Made by a program: the position numbers and the translations under genes
In this document: positions 11,248 through 23,649 of the stretch, piece by piece
Layout: every line of letters starts with the position of its first letter
Position numbering within the stretch: position 1 is the stretch's first letter
Assembly (NCBI RefSeq): GCF_001642475.1
Contig: NW_019173941.1
Span: 310,001 to 374,000 of the forward strand
DNA from: Fonsecaea monophora
Lineage: Eukaryota; Ascomycota; Eurotiomycetes; Chaetothyriales; Herpotrichiellaceae
Length of the DNA: 64,000 bases
Direction: 5' to 3'
The notes under the pieces: model-generated
Database searches by the model: none
What the model was told of the DNA's origin: nothing
Seen by the model: only the letters and a program-made list of their open reading frames with translations

Positions 11248-11875
11248 GATTGCGACGGGTGTCTTGTCGCAGGATTAAGCTGTCTGGGTCCGATTGAAAA
11301 GGCAACACACAAAAGTTGCTGATGTTGGGGTGAAATTAGGTAGAAGACGATGGGGGTGGTAGAAGTTTTGATATCGCAGTCAACCGCAGTATGTGGGCGG
11401 AAATATTCTCTTGGCACCGAATATTGCGGAGCATCTTGGCTTTTGGCGTAAGATGTTTGCTACGGTGAAGCACTTCTCACGGCACTCGCGCACTTTCTAT
11501 ATCAACCAGTAACAGTCACTGTTAATACATACCACGGACAACAATATTCTCGCGCCTCGCAGTCATCAAGGTTTTAAACACGACAGTATGAGAAAAGGCG
11601 AAGTTTGATTTTTTACTTGCACAAGATCAATGACGGGAAACAATTCGGCCGACTCTAATTGCTTCATGATCACGACGAGACTTCATTTTACGCGCTGACT
11701 CTATTCAATAGTCTCTGTAGTATCAACCGCAACAAGCCCCTTTTGGATAGTCTGTGAGAATATCTATCTCTTCCCTCCCCTGCTGTGGATGCTTTGCCTA
11801 TGATCCCTCTCATCTGATCATGGATGCGTTGCTCGTCAAATCAATTCACACGTATCTTGTGTCGTTGCCTTCTCT
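11248..11875. other. Intergenic: eS1 promoter and SerRS 3' flank
   Basis: No gene is seen. Transcription signals for eS1 should lie here, but I recognise no specific site with confidence. Confidence 0.5.
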
Positions 11876-13639
11876 TTACACACTCATGTTCTTCATCTTG
11901 TCTGCGACATTCTCCGCCGCCGGCATGTCTCGCTTGGGGCCACCTTCAGGCGCGCCTCCTGCCTTTGGCTTGGGTGGTTGCTTGACCTTTGCCGAGGTCG
12001 TATCTTTGGGCAATTCCTTTGTGTATGGAATGATGTCCGGCGTCCCGGGTGGCATATACCGTTTCAAGACCTCGGGCACTTCAATGCCGTCTTCTTTTTG
12101 ATAGTTCTCCACCAGACAGCACAAGGTCCTCTCTGTAGCACACAGCGTTCCGTTCAGGGCATGAACATAACCCTTCCTCGTGTCGATGGCGCCCTTTTTC
12201 TGTCCGTACCTGATCTCCAGCTCTCGCGTCTGGTAGTCGGTGCAATTTGAGCAGGATACGAGCTCCTTATATTCGCCTTGATACGGGAACCACGCTTCCA
12301 GGTCGTATTTTTTGGCCGCTGCGTTGTTTAGTGCGCCCGAAACGATCGCCACAACCCGGTAGGGGAGCTTCAGGGATTGGTAGAACTCTTCGGCAATAGA
12401 TTTCATGTCTTCCAGCGCTTGCCAGGATTCTTCGGGTTTGACAAAGAGGAATTGTTCGATCTGGATAGACGTCCTGTCAGCACAAGCAGGCGGGAGTTTC
12501 TTGGAATGATGGAAAGTCTTGCCTTCTCAAACTGGTGTATGCGAAACAACCCCCAGGCATCTCTCCCGTGCGCACCAGCCTCCTTTCTAAAACACGAAGA
12601 ATAGCCTGCAAACTTCATGGGCAGATCCTTTTCCGTCAACCACTCGTCAGCGAACATTGCCGAAATGGGCTGTTCGGAGGTCGCAATAAGAAACTTGTCC
12701 TCTGCGTCCTTGTCTTCAACGACCTTGTAAAGCTCTTCATCGAATTGCTCCAGCTGTGCGGTTTTGGCCATGTACTCTGCCTTCATGAAGTAGGGTGGTT
12801 GTAGTGGATCGTAGCCCTTGGAGACGAGGAAGTGTAGGCCGTAGTTGATGAGGGCTTGGTTCAGCAGGACACCCCATTTGCGAAGGAAGTAACCTCGATG
12901 GCCGACCAGCTTGACGCCTCGTTCGCCATCGTAGACTTCTGCCCGGGTCATCACCTCATGGTGGGAGAGACAGTCTCGTTTTTCTTCTGTGAAGCCTTCC
13001 GGAGCCCACTTCTTCACCACCTCATTAAAGTCCTATTGCCCTTCATTGTCAGTCTCGATTCTTTCGGTCGTGTGGTATTGACTGGTTTCAACTGACCTCG
13101 TTATCGTTGACCGGCACCGACTCGTGCACATAGTTGCCAATCAATTTGCACTTGCGGTCTCTCAACTTCTCCTTCTCTACGGCCTCCTCTTCGACCTTCT
13201 TCTTCTCCTTTTCCAAGTTGATCTTTTCTTGTAGCAGATGGTCCGCGTCTTGCTTTGCCTATACATCACAACCCATCAGTCCGGGACGTTCACGGGAATA
13301 TTCATGGGTAGGAGGGGGTCGACCGACTTTCTTCAACTGCCCGATCTCTTTTTGGACCGCATTGATCTTTGCGCCAAACTGGCTGGCCTTGTACCGTGCT
13401 AGAACCTCAGTTAGAGCCAGTTCCCACGGGTACACAAGGGGGACATACTCTGATAGGCGTCGTTCCAGAGCGCAATGACCTCGTCGACGATCTCGGTGGG
13501 GGCGTATCGCTTTTGCAGACTCTCAATCACTTTTTTGGGATCTCCCCCTCTAAACGGAACCGGTGAGACCAAATTTGCGACGCTGACCTGCAGAGGGGCG
13601 ATCTTACCTCGAGACAATGAGGTCCTGAACTTCGATCAT
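11876..13639 (-). CDS. SES1: Cytosolic seryl-tRNA synthetase
   Basis: Charges tRNA-Ser with serine. Six exons (13639-13608, 13549-13449, 13398-13328, 13258-13097, 13032-12523, 12460-11876) encode 486 residues. The N-terminal part is the long coiled-coil tRNA-binding arm (about residues 10-120, Lys/Glu rich: NLEKEKKKVEEEAVEKEK). Class II motif 2 reads FRKEAGAHGRDAWGLFRIHQ (about residues 270-290) and motif 3 contains LNGTLCATERTLCCLVENYQ (about 390-410). The conserved SGALNNAAAKKYDLEAWFP lies between them. The C-terminal tail is Lys/Pro rich, as in eukaryotic cytosolic enzymes, and there is no presequence. The last intron (12461-12522) appears to start with GC rather than GT. Confidence 0.93.
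12461..12522 (-). other. Predicted GC-AG intron in SerRS
   Basis: On the minus strand the exon ends ...CAGTTTGAGAAG and the next bases are GCAAGACT. The acceptor is CTATCCAG. Only this boundary retains the conserved motif-2 end IHQFEK joined in frame to IEQFLFVKPEE. No GT donor nearby gives the conserved sequence. GC donors followed by AAG are the usual minor variant of U2 introns. Confidence 0.75.
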
Positions 13640-14336
13640 GATGACGAGAGGATCGGGAGCAAGGCAAGCACGAGAAATGGAGGAGTCTGCAGGCTGGTAG
13701 ATTGCGCTTCTCAACTGCACGTGTGGTGCAGGTGGTCGAACCCCCTAACAAAATGTGTTTGTGCCCGCGCTTCCACCCCACGCAACCTGCGGAGCCTCGT
13801 GAGTCACTCCGACATGTGCCAGCCAGCCACCACGGCCCCCTTCGATGAAGATGCAATATTTAGAGAGTCAGCGTGTCTAAGACGGAGATCTCACAATGGC
13901 GGAGAAAACCAAGTATAGGGCGATATTATTATCCTAGCTACTTTGCCCAAGTCATAGCCAATTCCATCTCTTTCCTCTATTGCATGATCTTGCGAACCCG
14001 ATACAGCGAGCATCCTCCCTCGCTCGACGAGCGAATGAAGGATCCTGGTCTCTGAGTGAGCCGCGTTCACCTTCCCACCCCCTCGCTTAAGCCCGGGGGT
14101 GACTGACACATTCTCACGATAGACGCCCGGTGTAAAGCCAAACATCTCCATGTCTATCATGCTACTCCCCAACGCCAACTGAAGCCGACCGCGTAATAAC
14201 AATAACAACAACACCACCCACCACTTCCGACATGTTGAGACAACCAAATCCAGAAAGAAACTCCTCGAAATTAATCAACCCCAGGCGGCACCGAGTTCCC
14301 CTCGAGGGCCTTGGAGAGTCGTGCAATTGCTGCTCT
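13640..14336. other. Intergenic: SerRS promoter and Rheb 3' flank
   Basis: No gene is seen. Open frames at 13475-13918 and 13527-13856 overlap the first SerRS exons and are shadows. Confidence 0.5.
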
Positions 14337-15147
14337 TCACATCACCGCACACTTGCCACCACCGGCAGGCTTGTCTGGTTCCTGCGACTTCTCGATTTCG
14401 GCAATCATCATCTCGAATGCTTTTGCGACGTTGTGGTTATTCCGTGCGCTGGTCTCAATCCAACCACAGTTGAGTTCCTGGCCGAGCTTTTGCCCTTCTT
14501 CGGCGGTGACCTTGCGCTGCTTTTTGGCGTCGACATCGCTCTTGTTGCCGACGATCATGATGGGAACGGACTCGGCACCCTGGACGACCGGGGACATTAG
14601 CACAGCCTGCAAGAGAGGCCGGGGGGAGGCTTTCAGGGTGGCTTACCAGATGATTCAAGAGCTTGTCTCGGATAATCCTCACCATGTCAAAGGATTGCCG
14701 CGAGGCCACCGAGTAGACGATCAGGTAGCCATGTATACCGATGTACAGCTTCGAATTCATGAGACTGTACTCGTCCTGTGTCCCACCAAAACGTCAGCGC
14801 ACTCCAAAAACCCGCCACCTGTTCTGGAAGCATGATGCCTCGTACCTGTCCAGCAGTATCGATGATTTCGGTGAGAAACGTCTGGCCCTTGTAGGGAATT
14901 TCATGGCTGAATGTGTTCTCGATTGTAGGATAGTAGCTTTCCACAAAATGTTTTTCGCAGTATTGGACGGTCAGAGAGGATTTGCCTGCGCAACCGAGAA
15001 AGGGAAACTTGTCAGTCTATGGCCGTCTTTCCCTTGCCGTCTACTGGCTCTTTTCCCGTGTACAACAACATGTCTAGAGGGAGAGGACTGACCGACAGAT
15101 CTACTGCCCAGAACAGCGATCTTTCGCTGCTTGACCGAGGGAGCCAT
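14337..15147 (-). CDS. RHB1: Rheb-type small GTPase
   Basis: Rheb activates TORC1 in response to nutrients, under TSC1/2 control. Four exons (15147-15093, 14985-14846, 14775-14647, 14579-14337) encode 188 residues. The G1 loop is GSRSVGKSSL, with the Arg at the Gly12 position of Ras that marks the Rheb family. The effector region is YYPTIENTF, G3 is DTAGQDEYS, G4 is NKSD and G5 is ETSA. The protein ends in the CaaX box CAVM, predicting farnesylation. The sequence IGIHGYLIVYSVASRQSFDM is also characteristic. The closest alternative is another Ras-family member, but the G1 Arg and the intact IENTF favour Rheb. Confidence 0.94.
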
Positions 15148-16444
15148 GTTCGACACAAAAAATTCTGGGAAGGTTTGTTTTCTCAAGGGGAAAACAAAAG
15201 TATGGCGTCACAACCCTCACAACAACAGCTCGGATCCCAAGTCACAGCCCAAGAAAACAGTCGGCAGCTTTCCTAGCGCCAAAAAAAGGGTGTATTCGAG
15301 AGGCAAAATGTCAAGTAAGAAATGATCGTCAGAGAGAAAGCGACAGACAGGGTAAGGCCATGGAAGAAATCGAATACAGGCCGACCGGGCCAGATGGAGC
15401 AAATGAGTATGTAATAAGAACTGGGGTGATGACGGGCGGCGGCGGGATTACAAGTTTTGTTCGGTACCCAAAGCTTTTTACTAGATTTCTGTGTCAAGGT
15501 TTATTTTTGTTTGGTCTTGTCGTGTCGCAGCTGCGGATGAGCGGTTCTTGCCGTGATATTCAGTGAAATGGTATGATGAGATGCCGATGGATGGGACGAG
15601 ATGGAGGAGGGGTGGGTGGTGGTGTTGGTGGTTGTGTGATGGTAGTAGTGTTATGATGATGGTGGTGGTGATGGTGACGGTAATGGTAATGGGAATGGCA
15701 ATAATGATCGGGAAGAGACGGTATGTATAGCCTATACTCGAACATTACCCAGGCCAAGTGGCTTGCCGTAACCTCACCGACATTTTGCGAGACTTGTACA
15801 AGGTAGCCATGTGAGAATTGGGAAAAGCATGCCTGGCTCTCTTTTTTTTTGTTGTTTGACTTTCTTCCGAAGCAATTCAGGCCACGAATAATCCAAAGTA
15901 CCGGCGGGAATGCATTTTGTTTGGCGGGGGGAATTGTCGCAATACATGAAACCTGCACGCTACTAATATGCAGTATTTGTTCCCCGCAGCCAATAGTGAC
16001 AAGAGTGAAAAGACTTGGATGGGGCCGAGGGAAGAAGCGGGCCTTGTATCGGGCCAAAGGGAGAGATTGGAGGGGTGGAGGGGTGGAGGAGGGGAGAATG
16101 AAGAGGGATGGATATACGGAGTATACCTCGTACTTTGTACTCGGTAGACAGCGTCGATCAGTATCAGGCACCTCTGCACCTCTGCACCTCAAGTCATCGT
16201 AGCAAGCGTCTCTCTGTACGTGTATGGATCTCGAATCCCGCTCAATGATGCCGGCATAGATGCACCTCCATATCCTGCACAACCAAAGCTCAGGGGGTAT
16301 CAACGACTTCTGCTATGCGAACCCCATGGTGATCGACTCCAGACATATCCCAATATTCATTCCCTGTACCCAATGTCGTATGTGGTGTCTTGTAACTGTA
16401 TGTCATATCTTTCATCATAGCCAGTCCTCGTACCCCAGGAATCA
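15148..16444. other. Intergenic: Rheb promoter and WAPL 3' flank
   Basis: No gene is seen. A GGT/GAT-rich low-complexity tract at about 15598-15700 produces a His-rich open frame on the minus strand that is not coding. A motif TACGGAGTATACCTCGTAC lies at 16115-16133. Confidence 0.5.
15598..15700. repeat. GGTGGT/GATGGT low-complexity tract
   Basis: About 100 bp of degenerate trinucleotide repeat (GGT, GTG, GAT), read as CAC/ACC/ATC on the minus strand, in the 5' flank of the Rheb gene. Confidence 0.65.
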
Positions 16445-19133
16445 TCAATCGCCTTGCTGCTTCACCGTCTCGAGCACCACCCTGAATCGTTCAGTAAACC
16501 CCGTTGAAGAGCTGCCTTCTTCTCCAAGTGCCGCCTCAACCGTCTGAAGATGGTCGAGGAACGTATCTGCAGCTGCAAACAAGGCTGAAAGCCCCTTTCC
16601 CTTGATAGATTGCGAGATCCGCTTGCACGCAGTTGGGTTCAGACACAGTGTGCAGAGCAATGCGGAAATATATCCAAAGGCGACTAAGATTCGAGTCTGA
16701 TCTATGGTCAAGGCCTGTGTAGTAGTCAGTATCCCGCAATTTGGACTTTCAGTCAGAGGCACATACCTCGGACGTCTGGTCGACATGGCGGTTAAATATG
16801 TCCACCAGCCGCTCTACCATGTTCTGCCCGCCCACCATCGGCCTCAGCATACGCTCTCTGGCTCCATCTGCGCATTCGGCAAGATTGAGAAGGCATCCAA
16901 CAGCCAGAATCACAGATTCAAGTTGCGCATGGTCAACCTCCTGCTCTTGCGTCGCACGCCTTGCCAGCTCCAGAAACTGGTCATCAATGACCCGAAACAC
17001 GGTGCCGATAAGTCGTCCCTCAACTAAGGCCTCACAGGCTGTTGCATCATTGTTGCTGAGGCTAACGATGAGCCGAAGGCACGAGTGCTCAATTTGCGGT
17101 TCCGAGTGACGAGCTTCCTTCATAATGTTGGCCACACTTTCGCCCAGTCCCGCTATACGGGGAGTCACCACGATAGACCCGGTCAGCTCGTGGTTGGCAC
17201 AGGCAATCTCCAATATTGACAGCAAGAGTCGGATGGTCTCTATCTGCTTAACCATACCACCCACTTCGGCCATGCCCTGCATCGTCGCAAAGTTGGAGAG
17301 AATAGCGTCGAGAAGTCCTCGTGGTAGTTTGGGAAATGGCTCCTGGAGCCGGATAAGATTTCGCAGAGTAGATTCTACAGAACTAAGCACGGTTCTGTTG
17401 ACAGCCAGGTAGGGTTGACCTAAGCCTTTGGACCTCTTCTCCTCGAATTCTGCAATATCTCTTACAAGAATCCTGGAGATGTTCTGACTTCGGTCTTTCG
17501 CAAGTTTGGTCAATGACCTGGATTCCGAAACCAGCCGTGGAGGTAGCTTGTAAAGAGCATTCAACATCTGAAGCACGACCTTTGGCGATGAGCTTTCCGC
17601 GATGACTGTGCAATGAAGAACTAGAGCAAGCAATGTCGCGCTGACCTCGTCCAGGGATCCGTTTACGCAGTCTAGGAGACGCTGAAGGCCACCAGAGTCT
17701 TGGAAATGACGGAGGAAAGAGATTTCGTCCAGCTTGGGAACAAGTTGTAGAAGCCCTGGAATGCGTCGTGACTTGGAACCTGATTGAATATCTTCCAAGA
17801 TCGTGTCCAGCTCCAAGTCGAATTTTCTGATTGCTCCCCCACGTCTCAATTCGTGGATGCTTTTGATCCGGCTGAAAGGGTCGCCTTCATCACTGTCATC
17901 ATTGTCTAACTCCATCTGCGACGTCACACTGGTGAATGCCAATGCCTGAGAATATATCTCCTGCGAAGAAGGCTGGCTATTTGACGCTGAATAGCTCTCC
18001 AAGCTGTCGGCCATCTCGCTCAAGTATGACCTTTGCTTAGCGTAAGTGGCTCTTGGACGTCCCGAGGAAGCAGCAATGGCTGTACTGGGTGGCTTCTTTT
18101 CGGTATCAAGACTAGCCTTTGCCTGGCGATCTTCTGAAACCCTTCCAAGTGGTGCGGTGCCGCTATTGACTTGATTGGACTGTTGCTCTTGCGATATCTC
18201 GGTGCTCCGGGCGCGCGGAGCGTCCAGTCGGTCAATCAACCTAGTTCGGCTGCTTCTAGCCGGCTTGAGAGGGACATCATCCATCTGCTCGTCCTCGGAC
18301 GAAATGTGGAACTTTTGCGAACCTGAGTCAGGCGTCAGACGAAGGGAAGTCAGGTGCAGATCACTTGGAGTGGGCGAGGCGACCAGACTGTCGTCTGAAT
18401 CACGCCTTTTCCTCTTTGGAGTGCTTCTACCAGACGGCTGTGATCGGATAGATGAATCTGACTCTTCCGGAGACGCGACGTTGGAGACCTGAGGTCCGTG
18501 TGAGCGAGGCGCCTTTGGAGGCATTGGCTTCCCCCGGAAAGCTGACCTGCTGGTGGCAGCCCCTTTCACTGGAAGCTTGAACACAGGGGCGACGTTGGCT
18601 GCATTCGAAGAGTCTGGTGCAAAATTTCCGTGTACGGACTTAGGTTGTAACTTCTCATTGATATTTTCTTTTGGGACACACATTCCCTTTGTCTTGGGGA
18701 TGAGGACCTCGGGTTCTTTGTCGATCTCCATATCATTCCTCGATTGGTTCGGTTTTTCAGATACTATTTTTCTCTTCTTCAAGCCGCGCTTTGTTTTGAG
18801 ACTTGTTAGCTCATCCTCGGATGAATGAAGGTCGAACAAGGCTGAGGATTCGGGTGCCGCGAGGGGTGCTTGGGCGTGTCCGGTCGAGGAACTCTCCTCT
18901 TTCTTCCCAGAATTATTTAATGTTGCATCTCTTGGCTCATTTTGAAGTTGACTATGAGGTGTGCTAGATCCATGGGCAGATCGAGGAAGCATTCGGTCCT
19001 GAGGATCCGTCGCCGTTGTTTTTGTTGTTTCGATCGGTGTCCGCGCAGCGACATCAAAAAGGTCATGGATTCGGACCTTTCTCGATCCTTTGCCGTACAG
19101 GTTCCCTCTCCGACGTGCTGGAGGGAAATCCAT
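16445..19133 (-). CDS. WAPL-domain cohesin-release protein
   Basis: WAPL proteins release cohesin from chromatin through Pds5 and Scc3. Two exons (19133-16767 and 16714-16445; intron 16715-16766) encode about 878 residues. The first ATG gives MDFPPARRRGNLYGKGSRK, with the short basic N-terminus typical of fungal WAPL (xxxYGKxxR). A long disordered Ser/Thr/Pro/Lys-rich region follows to about residue 450. The helical-repeat WAPL domain starts near KSIHELRRGGAIRKFDLEL and continues through DEISFLRHFQDSGGLQRLL and LIVSLSNNDATACEALVEG to the C-terminal helix of exon 2 (GYISALLCTLCLNPTACKR). The order of disordered tail then helical domain matches yeast Rad61 and fungal WAPL. The molecular partners are inferred from the family. 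Confidence 0.85.
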
Positions 19134-19920
19134 AGTGCCCAATGGCGACTGGGTGCAGAAGTCGTGGATTCATTCGAAGTCCTGGTGCCGTAGGATAGAC
19201 GCGACAGGTACGAGACTGTTTGTCTCATACATCTCAAATGTCGCAGATAAGATGAAGAGTACACATGGCCATTTTCTGATGTCAAAGTCAGCGCATGTGA
19301 ACTCACCCACCTATTGTGAAGTTGTGTTAGTTCAAGATCGAGCAGTTGTCAAATGCATTGCGATGAGTTGGTAGGTTTGGAGATTGATAGCGCCGGATGG
19401 TGATCTTGGTGCGGGGGTGATGTCAACGAATAAACAAACGGCCACTGGGGGAGCACTCACCTGCGCCTGGAACCGATGCTTAATAGTGAGGCTCATGAGG
19501 GCATAACAGGCCCAGAAGCAGGGGAAGCACGCCTGGAAGCTCTTGGTAGTTAAGCTTCGGCACCACTTTCCTTAATCACCCAAATATCTTCGGTATTTCC
19601 CCAGAGCATGTGCCTTTCGCCGCCAGCCATGAAACCAGGTCGTCCATGTCCACGAATGAACACAGCATGCTATCGCACGACGCCGACTTACAGACCGCCT
19701 GTCTTTGTATCCATACCCGGTAAATCTGAAGCTCTCTGACAGCACCTCACTTTCTGTCCACATCCCAGCCTCGAAACGAGCCTGCGTTCAATCTCCGCCC
19801 ACGCAGACAAGCACTATCTCAAGCTTGAGCGATAACCTGCGATCTTCCTTCTCCAAGGTCACGCGAGCACCCACGATCCTTGTCCTTGCAGTTGTCTACC
19901 ACATACATTGCGTGTAGCTT
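19134..19920. other. Divergent promoter between WAPL and UPRT
   Basis: Shared 5' region of about 790 bp. No gene is confirmed. A weak, unconvincing resemblance to 5S rRNA internal sequence occurs near 19498-19560 (see rejected items). Confidence 0.45.
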
Positions 19921-20776
19921 ATGGCTTCAGTCCCGCGAGCCAACGGGGTGCAATCGCCCGCTATAGGTGTTGGCCCTTCTTATCGTCCAGAGGAGGAAAA
20001 ACCTACAGCCACCGTCTCGAAAAGTGTTGAGCAAGAAAATGTCCATGTTTTACCCCAGACTCCTCAGCTGATTGCTCTGTTGACGTGGGTACCATAAAGA
20101 TCTGGAGTTATTGAGACAAGAGTGGCTGACTTGTTCAATCAAGCATGATTCGAGACAAGAACACCCAGCGAGCGGATTTCATCTTCTACTCCAATCGAAT
20201 CATTCGTCTTCTGGTTGAGGAGGGTCTCAACCATCTTCCTGTCGTGACACACACCGTCACATCCCCTGTTGGCAAGGACTATGTTGGGGTAAAATTCGAG
20301 GGGAAGATCTGTGGCGTTTCGATTATGCGAGCAGGAGAGTCAATGGAGCAGGGTTTAAGAGAATGTTGCCGTTCAGTCAGGATAGGCAAAATCCTGATCC
20401 AACGCAACGAGGAAACCAGCAAACCGAAGCTTTTCTACGACAAGCTACCCCCGGATATTCAGAACCGATGGGTGCTGCTTCTGGATCCCATGTTGGCAAC
20501 CGGTGGCAGCGCCATCATGGCCGTCGAGGTGCTCAAGAGCAAAGGTGTCCCGGAAGAACGCATTTTGTTCTTGAATCTGATTGCAAGCCCAGAAGGTATT
20601 GAGAACTTTGCCAAACAGGTGCCCAAAGTGAGAGTGGTCACAGCTTTTGTGGACCAGGGTCTCAATGAGCAGAAGTGAGTTGTTCGTATGAGTTGTTCAT
20701 AAGCTGTGCAACTAACTCATGCAGCTACATCGTCCCCGGCCTGGGAGATTTCGGCGACCGTTTCTATACACTGTGA
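19921..20776 (+). CDS. FUR1: Uracil phosphoribosyltransferase
   Basis: Salvages uracil to UMP with PRPP; in fungi it is also what makes 5-fluorouracil toxic. Three exons (19921-20084, 20144-20674, 20725-20776) encode 248 residues. The N-terminal 50 residues are variable. The catalytic domain begins at TPQLIALLTMIRDKNTQRAD and shows FYSNRIIRLLVEEGLN, GVSIMRAGESMEQGLRE and the PRPP-binding loop LLLDPMLATGGSA (about residues 165-180). It ends with the uracil-binding sequence YIVPGLGDFGDRFYTL. The length and the DRFYTL-type end fit Fur1. The URC1 gene of uracil catabolism lies 19 kb downstream, too far to imply co-regulation. Confidence 0.94.
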
Positions 20777-21644
20777 CGAACCAGCAGATGAAGATCAAGT
20801 GAAATACAATTTTCGCCATGATGGCCTGGTTTGCCCTGTCACCCAGGTTATAGGAAAGAGTTAGTTCGTGGTAGATGGCAGGCCGCTTTCTTTCCACTGA
20901 ACCACGAGAATGGCCTATAAACGACAATGATATCACGCATATGGAAGTGCGGACACTGGGAGCATAGCACCGATACAAGATCCTCAACAAACGCAAAGGG
21001 TCCCTTGGCTGATATTACTCCGAATAATGGATCCAACCACAGAAGAAGCTCGAGCTACGCAAGGCTGGAGATGAGTGATGCATGAGGTGATATTTTTTGT
21101 GAAAGAGACCGCCAAACATTACAAGCGCTGCATCTTCCGGTCCCAGCTCCTGCTTTTCATATTTACATAGCCTGTAGCATTGTTGAATCCTCAGATCACG
21201 GAAAGCCGTTGTTGTCAGCAAGATTTGCGTCTCCCTTTCCGAACTCCCTGGGTATAGCTGGCTGTTGAAAGCCGTATCTGTGTCGCACAATGTCGCCAGG
21301 CGCTCGTCCATTGCCATGTTTTTTTGCCCGTCCCTCTATAGTCATTCTGCTTTTGTTTTGTTTTGTTTTTCGAATCGTCCCATGTGTATTTCGTATTAGT
21401 CGTTCCCGGAGACCCAATCTTCGTCCTGTAGAATACGAGTGTCTCAAAACCCGGTCGTATCATCTTTTTTTTCCTTTTCTTTCCTTCGGCTGATTTGCCT
21501 CCGTCTTGCATGAGGCCCTGATTCGAGGCCTGATGGGTGGTGGTATTTTTCGATTTGTTGGGTTTACTGGGTTAGGAAGTAAGTAGGTAAGTACATGTGG
21601 CACAGGGTCATCCACCGCTCTCAGAAAGGCACGAGTCGGTTGAT
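20777..21644. other. Convergent intergenic region, no gene seen
   Basis: 3' flanks of UPRT (+) and PGDH (-). T-rich stretches near 21350-21375 and 21465-21485. No coding signal. Confidence 0.5.
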
Positions 21645-23194
21645 TTAGTAGAGAATTCTCGTGAGAATCTTCTCCTTGACGCCCTCTAGCTCGGCATACA
21701 GCTCGGCCACCTGATCCTCCTTGACGTTGCTGATGTCGGCCATGAGATAGGCAACGTCACCTCTGCTGTCGGTCATCTGCTTGTCGACGTTGTGGTCTCC
21801 AAGAAGGTGGTTGACTCTCCTCAAGACACCGGGGACGTTTTGATGGATGAAGATGACGCGGGCGTGGTCCGGCTCGTCCATGGTGAGCGAGCGTAGGGCG
21901 ACTTCGGGCATGTTGACGGCGCCCACGGTGACGCCCTCGTTGACGTAGCGGACTAGCGCTTCAGCGACCTCGATGCCAATGGCCGACTGTGCCTCCTCGG
22001 TCGACCCGCCAATGTGGGGTGTCAAGATGATGTTCTTGAGGGATTGCAGGTCTGCTGTCCAAGGATTCAGCTCGTTGTTGAAATAGTCCCCGTTCCCTGC
22101 GGGTTCCGCCGGATACACGTCCAATGCTGCACCGGCGATGTGACCCGAGCGCATCGCATCAATCAGCGCGGGGATATCCACGACCGAACCCCTGGAGGCG
22201 TTGATGAGGTAGCTGCCCTTCTTCATGGTCTCCAGCTCCTTTGCCCCGATCATGTTCATCGTTTCCGGCAGCTCGGGGACGTGGCACGTCACAAAGTCGG
22301 CGTCCTTGAGGAGATGTTCCAGGGAAGGAACTTGACGTGCGGTACCCAGGCCCATCAGGTTGACGACGTCGTAGTAGATCACGTCCATGCCCATCGCCTC
22401 GGCCAAGACAGACAACTGCGATCCGATGTGCCCGTAACCAATGATGCCCAGAGTCTTGCCACGAATTTCCCAGCATCTCGCAGAGACCTTGTTCCACGTC
22501 CCGCGGTGCAGTTCATTGGAGCGGTCGCCCAGCTGGCGAGCCAACGCGATGATTTCACAGATGACCAGTTCGGCGACTGAGCGCGAATTGCTGAAGGGAG
22601 AGTTGAAGACGCAGATGCCATGGGCCGCAGCATATTTCAGGTCGACTTGGTTAGTGCCGATGCAGAAGCAGCCGATCACGATGAGATTCTTTGCTGCTGC
22701 TAGCACGCGGGAAGTGAGCTTCGTCTTAGAGCGGATGCCGATGACATGTACATCCCTGGATAGGAAAACCGGGTCAGTGTATGCAGTTCCAGCGATCGAA
22801 AGAAGTCACTCGACTCCGCTCTGGGATCTGTTTCTTACTTGATCTTCTCAATCAACTGATCCTCAGGCAAGCTAGATTTCAAGCACTCCACCTGGTATCC
22901 CTGGCCCTGCAGTATATCCCTGCCCGTCTGGTTGACATTCTCCAACAATAGAATTTTGACGTCCTGCTCGCGGAAGGGTTTTAGATGCTTGGGTTGAGGG
23001 CCCGTGATTGTTCTCCTCAGGCTAGGAGAGCCCCCGCTGATATTATCGACTCCGAAGGAGACTTTGCGGTGGTGAAAGGTATCGTTGGGGGAGGTGGACA
23101 TGGAGAGACTGCGCGAAACCTCGCGACGGAGACTGCCTTGCGACTCGCCATTTTGCTGGATGCGAATACCTTCTGAGATTTGTGAGGCAGGCAT
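21645..23194 (-). CDS. SER3: D-3-phosphoglycerate dehydrogenase
   Basis: Catalyses the first step of serine synthesis, oxidising 3-phosphoglycerate to phosphohydroxypyruvate with NAD. Two exons (23194-22839 and 22755-21645; intron 22756-22838) encode 488 residues. A Ser-rich N-terminal extension of about 75 residues precedes the catalytic domain. Recognisable parts are the NAD-binding GIIGYGHIGSQL (about residues 225-236), the substrate/NAD segment INASRGSVVDIPAL, and the catalytic His in LTPHIGGSTEEAQSAIG. The C-terminal ACT domain (VIFIHQNVPGVLRRVNHLL to the end) is the usual site of serine feedback inhibition. Architecture and length match yeast Ser3/Ser33. Confidence 0.94.
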
Positions 23195-23649
23195 AGTGGA
23201 GGGTTTTCGCAGATCCAACTGCCCGAAAGGAGAGAATAAATGCCGGTTACACCAAAGAGGACACAAAGACAGGCAACAAGTGACAGGGTTACAGAGTACG
23301 AGATACAGTAAATTCAATGACTCCTCGACGCAGGCGGCGGGACAAATTTTTGGCATGTCCGGGTATGACGTGAGGTTTTCTCGTATTCGGGTTAGCTTCA
23401 GCCTTGCCCAGAGTCTAGAGACTTTCATTGGTCAACATTCTCTAGATCAGCGAGGATAAGCGATGACGAGGCTGAACAGGAGGGGGGAGTCGACCTTTTT
23501 CCCACAATTGAAACCCATGTCCTGCCTGGTACGATCGAATTTGAGTCTCTACCGGCTATATCAGCTACTGGCTATCGCTAAGCAGTGCCGTATGTTCTGA
23601 TCCGATCATCGCTACTCTTCTGTATACCTCTTCCAGTGATCTCTGCGAA
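23195..23649. other. Intergenic: PGDH promoter, no gene seen
   Basis: Upstream of PGDH and downstream of the unknown 640-residue protein gene. No site recognised. Confidence 0.5.

Noticed and set aside
15560..16303. 247-residue minus-strand frame with a poly-His stretch
   Set aside because: The His run comes from the GGT/GAT low-complexity tract; the rest has no motif or splice support.
19498..19560. Possible 5S rRNA gene or pseudogene (CATA ... AGTTAAGC)
   Set aside because: Only two short words match at roughly the right spacing; the 3' half and the terminal helix of 5S rRNA are absent.
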